The notes: a model not told the origin generated them from the letters alone. A stretch of DNA of 64,000 nucleotides from Spirochaetales bacterium (GCA_016928415.1 JAFGKU010000101.1:1-64000), one strand, 5' to 3'. Positions 26,101 to 35,123 are shown, counted from the first letter of the stretch. Program-made: numbers and translations.

Positions 26101-29100
26101 ATTCCCGCTTTTCCGGCTAAAATCAAAGCCCAGTACGCCGTTGAAGTGACGGCAATCTCTTCACCGGTAACCGATTGCTTCCAGCTTCCATCCTTGTCCT
26201 GGGTCGAAACGAGCGCGGATACGTCATCTGAAATCCGTTTCTTCAGGTCAGCATGAAGTTCCGGCGGCGCTTCACTGCCCTGGATATACCGCAGCACGGA
26301 TACCAGCGCCAGCAGGTCGGATTCGGGACCCCTTACAAACGGAACGGTAAAATCCATGAATTCATCAATACCGTAAGGCCTGTCCGCATTGATAACCATG
26401 TCGATTATTGATTCGTCTACCGGCGGCTGCAGGGCTATGGACATCCACCTGTTGCCGTATTCCTTTTCTTCATCAAGGGAAACAAATACCGTGGTGTCAT
26501 TGTCCGCCGTACCGCTCTTTGTAACGGAGAACGGCAGCCCCCATGGCCGTACGGGAATATTGACAAGCACCGAATCCCTGTGGCTGCCCGGCGCATCCAC
26601 ATCACAAACCAGCCTGAGGGATGAAGCGAACGGGACGGCATACGGAGCAAAGACGATTTCCCTGGTTTCATTCGGTTTGATTATCACGTTAATACCGGCA
26701 AGCGTTGTTTTTTTCCCGTCAGCCGTTATGCTTAAAACGGCATTGACCGGCCCCGAATAGGAACTGACATTATGAATACGGCCGACGAACCGGACCTCGT
26801 CCTCTTCCTGCAGCAATGACGGCGTCTTCAGTGAAACGAAAAAATCCTTGCGCACGGTAATGGAGGTATCCGCCTGCCCCACCAGGGTCTCCTGCGTGCA
26901 TCCCTTGATGATGATCCTGAAGGACCCGGAGGCTTCCGGTATGGGCACCGGCACTTTGGCCCTGCCGTCCTTGCCCGTCTTTACCGAAGCTATCCAGTAT
27001 CCCCGGGAGGGCATTTCCTCTCTCGGCGTTTCTTCAACCAGGCCTTTTTTCTCCCTTTCCTTGGTATCTATGGGTTTTTCCGTTTTTAATGATTCCCCTT
27101 CAAGGGCTTCTTCGGCATAAAAATTTTCGGATTCGATAATGTCCGACAATTCATCCTCGGTATATTCAGGGCCTTTATCCTTTTTTGCGGAGCTGGCCTT
27201 TTCTTCTTCCTTTTTTACCCTTTCATCCTCCTCGGCAATCTCCTTGAGAACCTCCCTCGTAATCGGGGAATAGGCGAACGTACAGCTGGTGGTTGTTACC
27301 ATTTTCGCTTCCCGGAACGCGCCTTCCTGGAAAAAAGCGACTATGTCGGGAAGGGGGTCGGCGTAAAGGGCAAGAAGGGCTTCATTAACCAATGCGAGGG
27401 AAAAATCGGCAAGGACAGGCTTCCCCAGATGGTCCTTGACCTGGATGTCAATCTCTCCCTTATCGGCCGGTGCGAACACATTTTTATCCGGCGTAATCTT
27501 TATATACAGTTCCCTTTCCACGGTGAAAGGCACCGAGGCTTCAATAAGCCTGTTGCCGCTCATGCATGAAACATCGATGGTAAAGTTGGGAAAATGCTCA
27601 TGCCCGATGTTTAACGGGATATTGATTTTCTTTTTATCCAGGGTCAGGAGAGAATAGGAAATAATGCCCTCCCCTTCAAAGCAGACCAGGGCCATGGTAG
27701 GCTCCTTTAAAAGTGAAGAAAGCATGAGGTTATCTTTTTCACCCACTTTGTAATGCTCCCTGGAAGGAAAGAACCGCAATAGCGTTTCATCCGTCTCGTC
27801 GGAAACAAAAACAGGAATTTCCGCCGTGATGACATTGTCAAACCTGTCCCTGCTCCTGGCCCGGAAAAGAAAATCACCGCCGGAAGGAGGAGTAAAACCG
27901 ATATGGGCAGTACCGTCTTCCGAGGTCTTGACCGCTTTTTTTTCAATCTCCACCTCGTTATACGTTGTCACGACATTACTGACGGCGTCTTTGAGCCAGG
28001 GGATCTGCAAAAAGAGAGGGTCGATCGTCTCTGAAACCCGTTTGATCATGATAACTTCCACTTCCCTTGACGTGGCCTTGCCGGAAGCATCCCTGCTTTT
28101 TACGGACACTTCCACCGGTGAATCGGCCAATACCACATTCCTGAGGGTGGACAGGGCAAGGGTGAATTCCTGGGCGGCGAGAAAGGCGCTTCTTGTCAGA
28201 ACGACGTTTTCACCAGTCAGGTTAAACGTGAACGCCAGGTTCTGGCCGGCATTGAACGGCAGGGAATCGAACTCAACCGTGAATTTTCCCTGTTCATCCG
28301 TTTTGGCAAAATGCTGCAGGCCGTCAGGAGTGGTGTATGAAAAATCATGACCGGCCACCGGCTGGCCAAAATAGTATTCTGCCCCGAAAACAGCTTTTAT
28401 CGTTTCCCCGCGGAAATAGACATTGCGGTCAAAATCAAGGGTGAGCTTTATCTTTTCAAGCTTGAAATCCTCGACCAGGAATGTACCGTTAAAATTAAGG
28501 GACTGGTCTTCGTTGGTCACCTGCATGGTATAACTGCCGCGGCGGGCATCGGCAGAAAGGTTTACCCCGGTATTTACTGTGCCGAATTCCGACAGCGGGA
28601 GTTCCTCCTGGTAGATGTACCGGCCCTCCGGGTCAAGCACGCGGCACTTCCAGGGCTTCCCCCCGGGTACCACATAACTTCCCGAAGACACATCCCTCAC
28701 AATGCCCTTGATCTGTATGGTTTCCCCCGGCCTGTACGCCGGGCGGTCCGTAAAGATATATCCCTTCGGGGCCAGTCCCCTGGAAAAGCCGAGACCCGCC
28801 ATGTTCAAACCGGTTGCCGCAATACTGCCCGAATTCTCCACGAAGGCATTGAGGCTGTTCACGGAGACAAGTTCCTTCAGTTTTTCCCTGAGCACGCCGT
28901 CACCACCTGTTTTGCCTTCAAGGATAACCTGGTTACCGTCCGTGACTAGAACACTGGCGCCTGATACAGGTTTGTTGGCCAAACGGTCCTGGACAAAAAC
29001 AAGAAGCTCATCCCTGGATGATTTCAATATAAGGTCGATGTTGGAACGGATGACAAGTGTCGTCGCCTCAAGGTCCGTTCCGGCGACATTAACGGCATAC

Positions 29101-31100
29101 ACGCCGGGACCTTTCATCGGTATCTCCAGTTCCTGTTCCAGGGGAAGATACGGTTTATATCCCGTTATGGCCACATCACTGACGGAATCCGGTTCAATAA
29201 GGGCCAGGTCCAGATTTTCCACACCTGTTATACCGTGAAATTTCCTGAAATAAGCCTCCAGGTTCAGCTTATACGTGCTCAATTTCAGTTTTTCAATATT
29301 CCTTACCTGTACTTTTAGCAGGGCTTTTTCATTTGTCCTGAAAATTCTCTCTGTTTTTACCGTCAATTCCTTGTTCACCATCTGGTTTACTCTCTGGCTT
29401 GCTTCATAGGCATAATTTCCCCAGTTACACATCTTGTATGCTTTCAAGGCCGCTTCAAAATCCTTGATCTCACGTTCCAGGATTTCTCCTATACGCAGCT
29501 GGGCCAATGAAGATTCATTCGTGTTGGGATATTTGGCTACAAGCTTCCTGAAACCGGCAATGGCATTCCTGAAGAATTCATCACTCCCGGAATCCCGGGC
29601 TTTTTCCTTGACATCCAGTCCCTGCTGGTACTGGATCTGGGCCAGGGTAAACAGGATTTGACGGGACCTTACATCCAGGGGATGATTGATGAGAAAGGCA
29701 TTCCAGATTTTCTCCGCTTCGGCATAATTTTTTTCATTGATCTTGTCGATTCCCATCTGGTACTCCGCATCGATAATACCCTGTTGGGCGGATGTCCAAT
29801 GGGGACCGTTCGGAAACCGCGATATGTAATCGGAATAAATCCTGACGGCTGTCTCAAATTTCCTCTGTTTAAAATAGAGGTTCCCCGTCTGTGACAATGC
29901 TTCCTTCTGCATCTTGTCAAACTGCTCCTCCGGGGTTGCGCTGATGCCGATCTCTTCACGAAAAGTCTTCTCTTCATCCGTTTCGGAGACATTGACCTGG
30001 AAACCCTTTTTTTCATACACATCCTTCAGGGCCCGGATAGCCTCGTCCGTCCTGCCTCTGTTAATGAGTGCCTGGGCTTTATACCAGGCCAGGGTACAGG
30101 CAATCGAATCATCAGGGAACAGGGACAGGAATTCATCAATAGACTTGATCCCGCTTTCCAGTTCAAAGTCGGAAGAAGGGCCGGGAAAACGGAACGCGTA
30201 AGGAATGCGTCTCAAGGCCAGCCGGTAATATTTCCGCTGTTCGGGAGGAAGAAGGCCGGGTTTGGAAAGGGCTTCCACGCCGGCCTCCCTCTTTATCAAC
30301 GTGATAAGATCATGTAATTCATTTTTCCCCTCCAGGTAATAACCCGACCTGATCAGGGATTCGGAAAGATGCAGCCTTGAATCGTAAATGTACTTTCCCT
30401 TGACCGCAACCGTTTTATCTGCAGAGCCGGAAATCGCCTTTGAGAACCACGCCGGATCAAATTCCGACAGGTAGCTTTTATATTCACTGACGGCCTTTGA
30501 ATAATTCCCGGCATATTCCATCATTTTAGCCATTTTATACTTGACCGTGTCCCTTAATTCATCCGCAATTTCCAGCTTCAATGCCTCTCCGTAAAAACGG
30601 TAGGCTGCGTTGTAATCCGGTTTGGGAAGGTCCAGTTCTTCCGGTTTCGGCTGGTAGGCCAGGCTCTCGGCATACCGCATGTAGATTCCGGCTATTTCCT
30701 TTTTTCTCCCTTCGGAAAGCAGGTAGAGGGCCTCTTCGGAATATATTTTTTCAGCCGATCTGTAATCCTTTTCAGCGAGCATGATTTCGGCATGCAGATA
30801 TCTCATCTTGTGAAAAAAGGAACTTTTTTTCCATTTTCGTTCAAAATTCTCGATAATACCAAGCGCCGATTTCATATCGTTATTTTTATAATGGGAAAAT
30901 GCCTTCAAATATTCCGCATAATCCTCGTAACCTGCCGGGGCGGGGTGCCCAAGGGCGATGATGGCATCCTTGTACAATCCCTTTTGCATAAGCTCCTCGG
31001 CTTTTTTAAGCGGTTCAGGTGACTGGGAAAAAAGGGATACAGGCATGATAACCATGCACATCATTGATGATAAATAAAATAATAACTCCTTGGTCCACAT
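23166..31100 (-). CDS. Giant alpha-2-macroglobulin-like protein with TPR arms, thioester lost
   Basis: 2644 residues. Signal peptide MWTKELLFYLSSMMCMVIMPVSLFSQ, a TPR-type region (~30-560), MG-type beta-sandwich domains (~570-1280; IFTDRPAYRPGETIQIKGIVRD is the usual bacterial MG3 signature), a charged Glu/Lys region (~1284-1367) in the bait position, and the alpha-alpha thioester-type domain (~1560-1810). The bacterial thioester site YPYGC-EQ reads RPYGIDEF here (~1575), so no thioester can form. A receptor-binding-like sandwich (~1950-2035), a second TPR region (~2050-2395) and a second MG-like unit follow. The start is at 31100 because GGAGG lies 7 bases before that ATG; the track start at 31130 is not supported. 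Bacterial members trap proteases in the periplasm (known); the role here is inferred. No pbpC gene is adjacent. Confidence 0.9.
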   Translation of the reverse strand: MWTKELLFYLSSMMCMVIMPVSLFSQSPEPLKKAEELMQKGLYKDAIIALGHPAPAGYEDYAEYLKAFSHYKNNDMKSALGIIENFERKWKKSSFFHKMRYLHAEIMLAEKDYRSAEKIYSEEALYLLSEGRKKEIAGIYMRYAESLAYQPKPEELDLPKPDYNAAYRFYGEALKLEIADELRDTVKYKMAKMMEYAGNYSKAVSEYKSYLSEFDPAWFSKAISGSADKTVAVKGKYIYDSRLHLSESLIRSGYYLEGKNELHDLITLIKREAGVEALSKPGLLPPEQRKYYRLALRRIPYAFRFPGPSSDFELESGIKSIDEFLSLFPDDSIACTLAWYKAQALINRGRTDEAIRALKDVYEKKGFQVNVSETDEEKTFREEIGISATPEEQFDKMQKEALSQTGNLYFKQRKFETAVRIYSDYISRFPNGPHWTSAQQGIIDAEYQMGIDKINEKNYAEAEKIWNAFLINHPLDVRSRQILFTLAQIQYQQGLDVKEKARDSGSDEFFRNAIAGFRKLVAKYPNTNESSLAQLRIGEILEREIKDFEAALKAYKMCNWGNYAYEASQRVNQMVNKELTVKTERIFRTNEKALLKVQVRNIEKLKLSTYKLNLEAYFRKFHGITGVENLDLALIEPDSVSDVAITGYKPYLPLEQELEIPMKGPGVYAVNVAGTDLEATTLVIRSNIDLILKSSRDELLVFVQDRLANKPVSGASVLVTDGNQVILEGKTGGDGVLREKLKELVSVNSLNAFVENSGSIAATGLNMAGLGFSRGLAPKGYIFTDRPAYRPGETIQIKGIVRDVSSGSYVVPGGKPWKCRVLDPEGRYIYQEELPLSEFGTVNTGVNLSADARRGSYTMQVTNEDQSLNFNGTFLVEDFKLEKIKLTLDFDRNVYFRGETIKAVFGAEYYFGQPVAGHDFSYTTPDGLQHFAKTDEQGKFTVEFDSLPFNAGQNLAFTFNLTGENVVLTRSAFLAAQEFTLALSTLRNVVLADSPVEVSVKSRDASGKATSREVEVIMIKRVSETIDPLFLQIPWLKDAVSNVVTTYNEVEIEKKAVKTSEDGTAHIGFTPPSGGDFLFRARSRDRFDNVITAEIPVFVSDETDETLLRFFPSREHYKVGEKDNLMLSSLLKEPTMALVCFEGEGIISYSLLTLDKKKINIPLNIGHEHFPNFTIDVSCMSGNRLIEASVPFTVERELYIKITPDKNVFAPADKGEIDIQVKDHLGKPVLADFSLALVNEALLALYADPLPDIVAFFQEGAFREAKMVTTTSCTFAYSPITREVLKEIAEEDERVKKEEEKASSAKKDKGPEYTEDELSDIIESENFYAEEALEGESLKTEKPIDTKEREKKGLVEETPREEMPSRGYWIASVKTGKDGRAKVPVPIPEASGSFRIIIKGCTQETLVGQADTSITVRKDFFVSLKTPSLLQEEDEVRFVGRIHNVSSYSGPVNAVLSITADGKKTTLAGINVIIKPNETREIVFAPYAVPFASSLRLVCDVDAPGSHRDSVLVNIPVRPWGLPFSVTKSGTADNDTTVFVSLDEEKEYGNRWMSIALQPPVDESIIDMVINADRPYGIDEFMDFTVPFVRGPESDLLALVSVLRYIQGSEAPPELHADLKKRISDDVSALVSTQDKDGSWKQSVTGEEIAVTSTAYWALILAGKAGIEIDLKAIERAKTYLKNQFTALPQDDNEKKAMILNSLSLSGDADYTFVNRLYRNRNELSEAALAFTALTLAALDKKDMGLELLSLLLGKSQAVEIDPGTGVKRTVRRWSGSGNHPWLANPVESTALALLAFQALKPADGVIGEGVEYLLSVQSSGGFSPAKSIGYVSQALCRYYGKTRSMVNDYTVQITVNGKAAGKYTLNAATGERERRQVFSIPFETVSAGENKVQFKYSGRGEYRYLITLTGFSKDLKDPASWDYPKFNYKKYIHEPLRYKGRTIGSSSQVITQLETTQTATVHIDFNSGYSKSYLVLEEFVPSGAVVLKDTLKGSQGMVEFQDNKILFYFKPNQSVSYVTYTIASYTPGRYKVLPPVLRSAFSPGEMRIGTASELTLLAPSEKSTDPYKMNEGELYGLGKEYFEDNDYGKAVELLEELYAIKPQYNQRDLARMLLWIRTAPGHFDAARVVEYFEILKEKYPELNIPFEKILAVGKAYEEIGEFERSYLVYKAIIDASFAKDAVVGGNLERSQEVIGSVEYMTNLIAEYPDSSPVSSAFFALSQAVYSYAPEADTITSRIHLMKDEKKREKITRQMLLERASNMFWKFMTYYPSNELLDDAAFTMLNIYLDRKEYDEAVSLSRSYQKTYNKSSFYSNYQYMEALSQFSLRRYKEAIDVAKKVAEGKSEDKNLATYILGQIYHSQRKPEESLKYYKMVSEEFPDAREAIAYFEKKSIGLDEVSIFTPGEKIDLTLKYRNIKEVNLQVYKVDLMKLYLREKNLSKITQINLSGITPALEKALTLGLGKDYEDRDKTIDLPLRDEGAYLVVCRGDDLFASGLVLITPLTLEVQEDAASGRVRVNVFDKVRKIYPDTVHVKVIGTNNTQFISGDTDLRGILIADGINGVATVIARDKKSRYAFYRGILWLGPRDEYFEYEAEEQKQEDFDTKYRGNLYKTQELLQEKNRASLDDLYEQDIQGVQVNEAF

Positions 31101-31151
31101 ACGTTTTCCTCCAAAACCCCGTTTATTCATGACGAATCAGGGGTGTATTAT

Positions 31152-32180
31152 CTATTTTAAATTATGAATTTTTTTCAGTTTCTCAACCAGGTCAGAGACA
31201 TTGGAGCCGTGTATTTTCGACTCACCCAGGGGGTCCTCGAATTTCGTGTCGCCAAGTAATGCCCTGACCACGTTGGCCATTCCAAAAGATAAAACTCCCG
31301 TATTGTATCCTCCCTCGAGACTAAATACGATTTTTCCCCCCGAAAGTAACCCGGCAAAACGAATTAATTCACGGACCAGCCAATTATACGTACCGAGGCT
31401 CAAATTCACCTGCGCGAGAGGGTCGGCCCAATGGGCGTCAAAACCAATGGAAACCAGGATCAGGCCCGGCTTAAACCGTTTCAGTACGGGTAACCCGACC
31501 TTTTCATAGAGCAGTTTGAATGCCGCTTCCCCTGAACCATTCGGTAAGGGCAGGTTGATTTTCGTACCTTCCCCTGTACTGAAACCTGTTTCGCTGGCGC
31601 TCCCCGTTCCCGGGTAATAAGGATATTGATGACTCGAAATATACAGGACGGCGGGATCTTTATTGAAAATGGCATGCGTGCCATTGCCGTGGTGCACATC
31701 AAAATCTATAATGGCCACTTTTTTTATGCCTTTTTCCCTAATGGCATATCGGGCGCCTATGGCCACGGTATTAAAGAGACAAAAACCCATGGCTTGCGCT
31801 TCAACGGCATGGTGACCGGGCGGACGCGCCAGGACAACACCATTGCTCAGATTACCGTCAATAACTTCCGAAACCAGATCAATCATTCCGCCCACAGCAT
31901 GGGAGGCCGCATCAAAGGAATACCGGTTTACATAAGTATCCGGGTCCAGCTGCGCAGCCGGCTTTTTGGAAGTCCCCTTGATCAGGTCTATGTATTCCTT
32001 GACATGGCAGTATTGCAGTTCTTTATCCGTCGCAGGCCTGGCAGGCACCTGCTTCATTTTGTTAATGAGCCTGGTTCGCGTCAGGTACTCTATAATAGAA
32101 GAAAGCCGCTTGGCATTTTCAGGATGCATCGGCTTATCATGCTTTAAAAATATGGGATCATAGACATAACCGGTTGACAT
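31152..32180 (-). CDS. Histone deacetylase/AcuC-like zinc hydrolase
   Basis: 342 residues of the arginase-deacetylase fold. Signatures: HPENAKRL near the N-terminus, RPPGHHAV (active-site His pair), IIDFDVHHGNGT (zinc ligands Asp and His), VSIGFDAHWADPLA (second zinc Asp) and SLEGGYN. Bacterial members deacetylate acetyl-lysine proteins, polyamines or other acetylated amines; the exact substrate cannot be told. A near-consensus promoter ends 10 bases before the ATG and there is no Shine-Dalgarno site, so it is probably expressed from a nearly leaderless mRNA. It is followed by the alpha-2-macroglobulin gene after 51 bases. Confidence 0.92.
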   Translation of the reverse strand: MSTGYVYDPIFLKHDKPMHPENAKRLSSIIEYLTRTRLINKMKQVPARPATDKELQYCHVKEYIDLIKGTSKKPAAQLDPDTYVNRYSFDAASHAVGGMIDLVSEVIDGNLSNGVVLARPPGHHAVEAQAMGFCLFNTVAIGARYAIREKGIKKVAIIDFDVHHGNGTHAIFNKDPAVLYISSHQYPYYPGTGSASETGFSTGEGTKINLPLPNGSGEAAFKLLYEKVGLPVLKRFKPGLILVSIGFDAHWADPLAQVNLSLGTYNWLVRELIRFAGLLSGGKIVFSLEGGYNTGVLSFGMANVVRALLGDTKFEDPLGESKIHGSNVSDLVEKLKKIHNLK

Positions 32181-32190
32181 AGTCTATATA

Positions 32191-32219
32191 AGTATAAAAA
32201 AAAGAAAGCTGGAGTGCAA
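32191..32219 (-). promoter_or_regulatory. Promoter of the deacetylase gene
   Basis: On the minus strand TTGCAC (32214-32219), 17 bases, TATACT (32191-32196); predicted transcription start 3-5 bases before the ATG at 32180. Confidence 0.65.
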
Positions 32220-32222
32220 ATC

Positions 32223-32270
32223 AAAAAAGTACCTCCTCGGGGGCGGGCATGTGTCGGGGATCCAAGGTAC
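32223..32270 (-). terminator. Possible terminator of the transglutaminase gene
   Basis: On the minus strand GTACCT (32265-32270) pairs with AGGTAC (32229-32234) around a long GC-rich loop, followed by six T (32223-32228). The stem is short, so confidence is low. Confidence 0.3.
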
Positions 32271-32312
32271 GGCGTGATAACGACGTACCCGGGTCCTGTG
32301 TGCCGGCATTCC

Positions 32313-34025
32313 TTAGCGGCCATCCGCGGCTACCGTCAGCTTCCATGTAACCCCGATCGGCGCCGACTCCCACAGCTTGGACGCGTTCTTCCCCGTATAG
32401 TAACCGATGCGGTCCCACCCCTTAAACCACTCGTTGCCCGGCGCCTTTCTCACGGCAAAGAAAAAATGATGATTGGATGTCTGCCCGGGCATGAGGCGCC
32501 TTCCAAGCGGTTCGAGGGGAACCCAGCCGGATGCGGGCAGCCAGACCTCCGCGAACTTGTGATTGAATTCCATTTCATCGCCTTCTTCCTGGGGAAAATA
32601 ATTCCAGTTGAATCGCGCGGGCAGGCCTGCGAGCCGGAGCATGGCAATCTGAAAATAGGAATGCTCCGTGCACCCGCCGTGCATGTGCTTGATGATGACT
32701 GGCATATAATCGTTTTTTTCGTCCCAGACATCTTTAATTTCATCCCTGGCAAAGTTGTAGATGGCCTCGATTCTGGCCGACAGGGGTAAGAGCTTTGCAA
32801 ACCGCGATGCGTACAGGGCCTTGACCGACGGGTCGTCCAATGCGAATGCCTTTTCGTTCTGAAGGTATTGTTTCAGATTATCCGGTACATTTATTCTGTC
32901 ACCCGAGACGATCCTGTCAAGATCGAACCAGACCTGCCAGCGCTTGACGTCGGCCTGGTAAAAAACAGAATTGATTTTCCGGCCTTTTTTCAATTCGTTT
33001 ATTGAAAAGCGGACGTAGCGGTTGCCGAGATCATCGGTAAAATATTCACCACCACCAGGAAATTTCTCGTGGTCAAGGCTTTGCGCAAAACTGTTGAGGG
33101 GAATGGCGAACACCGCTTCCGCCGGGCCTTCATCCCCGGCCGGCAGTATGGTAAATGATGCAGTAACCTTTTCATTCAGGGGTCCGTCACGGTAAGCAAG
33201 CCCGTCACCCAGAATTTCATGTTCCCTGCCCGTGTCGATCCACATCCGGCCCTTGTGGATAAGCCGCGTAAAAACCTTTCCGTCAGGATCGTAAATCCCG
33301 AGAGAGCCGTCATCCGCCGCGCTTGCCATGAAAAAAAGCCTGTGCCCCAGATTGGAAAAGGTTTCCAGCTCTATTTTCCCCGTCTCGGTATTGTAAAGAT
33401 AGAGCCGGGCTCCCCAGTAGGAGGACCAGAGCCAGAGTTTTTTGTTTCCGGCGGGAAAAAGACGCTGGACCTTTTCTTTCCCGTATTTCAGGGTTTTCAG
33501 TTTTTCCCCTGTGGCAAGATTGAAAACAGCGATGCCGTCCTCCCCCGATACGGCATAAAGACGGCCGTCCTGTACTGTTATATCCTGCCACCAGTAATCT
33601 ATCCGTTCAAAGGGCATTGACCGGACCGGTTCCAATGTATTGTTATCGTAAAATTCGATAACGGAAGTTTTCCTAAGAATAAGGGTGTTTTCTTCCGGTA
33701 CATAAGCTGCGCCCCGGATACGCGAGTCCGATTTACACACCCGTTCGGTTTTTCCTGTAATCGCATTCCACCGGAGAAGAGCGTATTGTTTTTTACCATT
33801 GTCCACCACCCAATGAACATTCTCTCCTTTTGTCCACAATACTCCCTGGTAGTAGTTAAAAGTTTCCTCCCCCGGTTCCAGGACCGGCAGACCCGCGAAT
33901 TTTATTTCTTTCCCCTTCTGCCACACGGCGCCCCGGTAGGCAGTCTCTTCCGCACAGCAGCAGGCCGTAATAATGAGAAACAGGACCAGGGGAATCAATG
34001 CATACACTTTGACCGGATTGTACAT
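32313..34025 (-). CDS. Lipoprotein with beta-propeller and transglutaminase-like domains
   Basis: 570 residues. The N-terminus LVLFLIITAC is a lipobox-bearing signal, fitting the lnt gene nearby. Residues ~30-270 have repeated short strands (NKKLWLWSSYWGARLYLYNTETGK) of a propeller. The C-terminal transglutaminase core has HGGCTEH (C452) and NHKFAEVWL (H489), but the third catalytic position is Glu (VPLEP, E505) where Asp is usual. Such domains may cleave or transfer peptides in the periplasm; activity is uncertain. RBS CGGAGG before the ATG. It lies 65 bases after the small secreted gene 34091-34639, so they may form an operon. Confidence 0.82.
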   Translation of the reverse strand: MYNPVKVYALIPLVLFLIITACCCAEETAYRGAVWQKGKEIKFAGLPVLEPGEETFNYYQGVLWTKGENVHWVVDNGKKQYALLRWNAITGKTERVCKSDSRIRGAAYVPEENTLILRKTSVIEFYDNNTLEPVRSMPFERIDYWWQDITVQDGRLYAVSGEDGIAVFNLATGEKLKTLKYGKEKVQRLFPAGNKKLWLWSSYWGARLYLYNTETGKIELETFSNLGHRLFFMASAADDGSLGIYDPDGKVFTRLIHKGRMWIDTGREHEILGDGLAYRDGPLNEKVTASFTILPAGDEGPAEAVFAIPLNSFAQSLDHEKFPGGGEYFTDDLGNRYVRFSINELKKGRKINSVFYQADVKRWQVWFDLDRIVSGDRINVPDNLKQYLQNEKAFALDDPSVKALYASRFAKLLPLSARIEAIYNFARDEIKDVWDEKNDYMPVIIKHMHGGCTEHSYFQIAMLRLAGLPARFNWNYFPQEEGDEMEFNHKFAEVWLPASGWVPLEPLGRRLMPGQTSNHHFFFAVRKAPGNEWFKGWDRIGYYTGKNASKLWESAPIGVTWKLTVAADGR

Positions 34026-34090
34026 GATTTTGCCTCCGATTATTCTGAGTGAAGGGCTGTTATCTTTCTATATTAATTATAAGTTTTTAA

Positions 34091-34639
34091 TCAGTCCTCC
34101 AGGGAATCAAGCATTTCGACCAGGTCATCGGCATAAGGCTCAATCATAGCCAGGTCTTTCTGATGGATTTGTTTCTTGCTTACTTCACTTTGCGTTTCCA
34201 TTGCTCCCATGGATATTTTCATCTGGTCAATCATCTTCTTTTTCATGGCTGCGCTCAAGCCGGGATTGGCTTCGATTTCCTCGATAGCCGCCGCCATCTC
34301 GGGATTGGCTTCTGCCGCTTCCCGGTCATAGACGATCACCGAGAGACCCGCCAGGATCACGGACATTTTCTGAAAAAACGTTTTATCCCAGCCGTTTTTC
34401 TTTAAAAGGGCCATGAATTTTGCGTTTGCCTCGATCGCCTTCGGGACAGCCACATCGCCGGATTCACTGTTGTATGCCATGCCCAGGTCCTCCAGGTCCT
34501 TGTACAATGAGGGAAAGGTTTTCAGGAATTTCTTCACATCCCCCTTTTTCAACACCGCTTTCGGCGGCTTGTTCTCGGCCATCAGGGCCGGAACGGTGAA
34601 AAGAAATATGCAGACAGCAATACACAGTATTTTTTTCAT
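34091..34639 (-). CDS. Small secreted helical protein, unknown function
   Basis: 182 residues with a signal peptide (MKKILCIAVCIFLFTVPALMA). The mature part is mostly helical and charged, with PSLYKDLEDLGMAYNSESGD and SAAMKKKMIDQMKISMGAM. No family recognised. The ORF track uses a GTG at 34648; the ATG at 34639 has AAGGAG at proper spacing. It probably heads an operon with the transglutaminase lipoprotein. Confidence 0.72.
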   Translation of the reverse strand: MKKILCIAVCIFLFTVPALMAENKPPKAVLKKGDVKKFLKTFPSLYKDLEDLGMAYNSESGDVAVPKAIEANAKFMALLKKNGWDKTFFQKMSVILAGLSVIVYDREAAEANPEMAAAIEEIEANPGLSAAMKKKMIDQMKISMGAMETQSEVSKKQIHQKDLAMIEPYADDLVEMLDSLED

Positions 34640-34753
34640 TAATAACACTCCTTCCGTTTATATTAAGCTAGCTCTTAAAGAATAATATCACAAAAATTGT
34701 CCTGATTCCAGAAAATATAGATCAATATAAAAAATTTCCACTTTTCATGCTGG

Positions 34754-34782
34754 TTGACTATTTTATGCAGAATGTTTAAATT
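34754..34782 (+). promoter_or_regulatory. Promoter of the PAS gene
   Basis: TTGACT (34754-34759), 17 bases, TAAATT (34777-34782), then 7 bases to the ATG at 34790. The TTG used as start in the ORF track is the -35 hexamer itself. Confidence 0.6.
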
Positions 34783-34789
34783 GCCCGTC

Positions 34790-35122
34790 ATGGAAGAACC
34801 GGAATTATTAAGGGCAATCCTTGACAGCATGCACGATCCCGTGGTTTTTGTTGATTTATCGCACACAATACGTTATGCGAACAAGCCGGCTGAAAAAAAT
34901 TTCGCCAAATGGGGCGGCATAACCGGTAAAAGCATCTTTCACTGCCACAATGAAAACTCGTGCGCCGCGATCAAAAAAATTTTTAAAGCATTGAAAAACG
35001 GAACAGAGGAAGAAATGATATCGGATAATGAACGGCACAGGACATACATGCGCGCGGTTCGCAACGGTCAGGGTGAATTGATCGGGTATATGGAAAGGTA
35101 TGAACCTCCGAAAGGCAAATAG
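34790..35122 (+). CDS. Single-domain PAS protein with CHNENSC motif
   Basis: 110 residues forming one PAS fold: LLRAILDSMHDPVVFVDLSHTIRYANKPAEKNF, then GKSIFHCHNENSCAAIKKIFKALKNG, then a C-terminal strand GELIGYMERYEPP. The CHxxxSC segment resembles the CHPPKS motif of PAS_10-type domains, which often follow DUF438. No output domain is fused, so it must act by binding a partner. The start is taken at the ATG 34790 because the promoter lies immediately upstream, which gives a leaderless message. It converges with the RmlD-like gene, one base apart. Confidence 0.78.
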   Translation: MEEPELLRAILDSMHDPVVFVDLSHTIRYANKPAEKNFAKWGGITGKSIFHCHNENSCAAIKKIFKALKNGTEEEMISDNERHRTYMRAVRNGQGELIGYMERYEPPKGK

Positions 35123-35123
35123 C

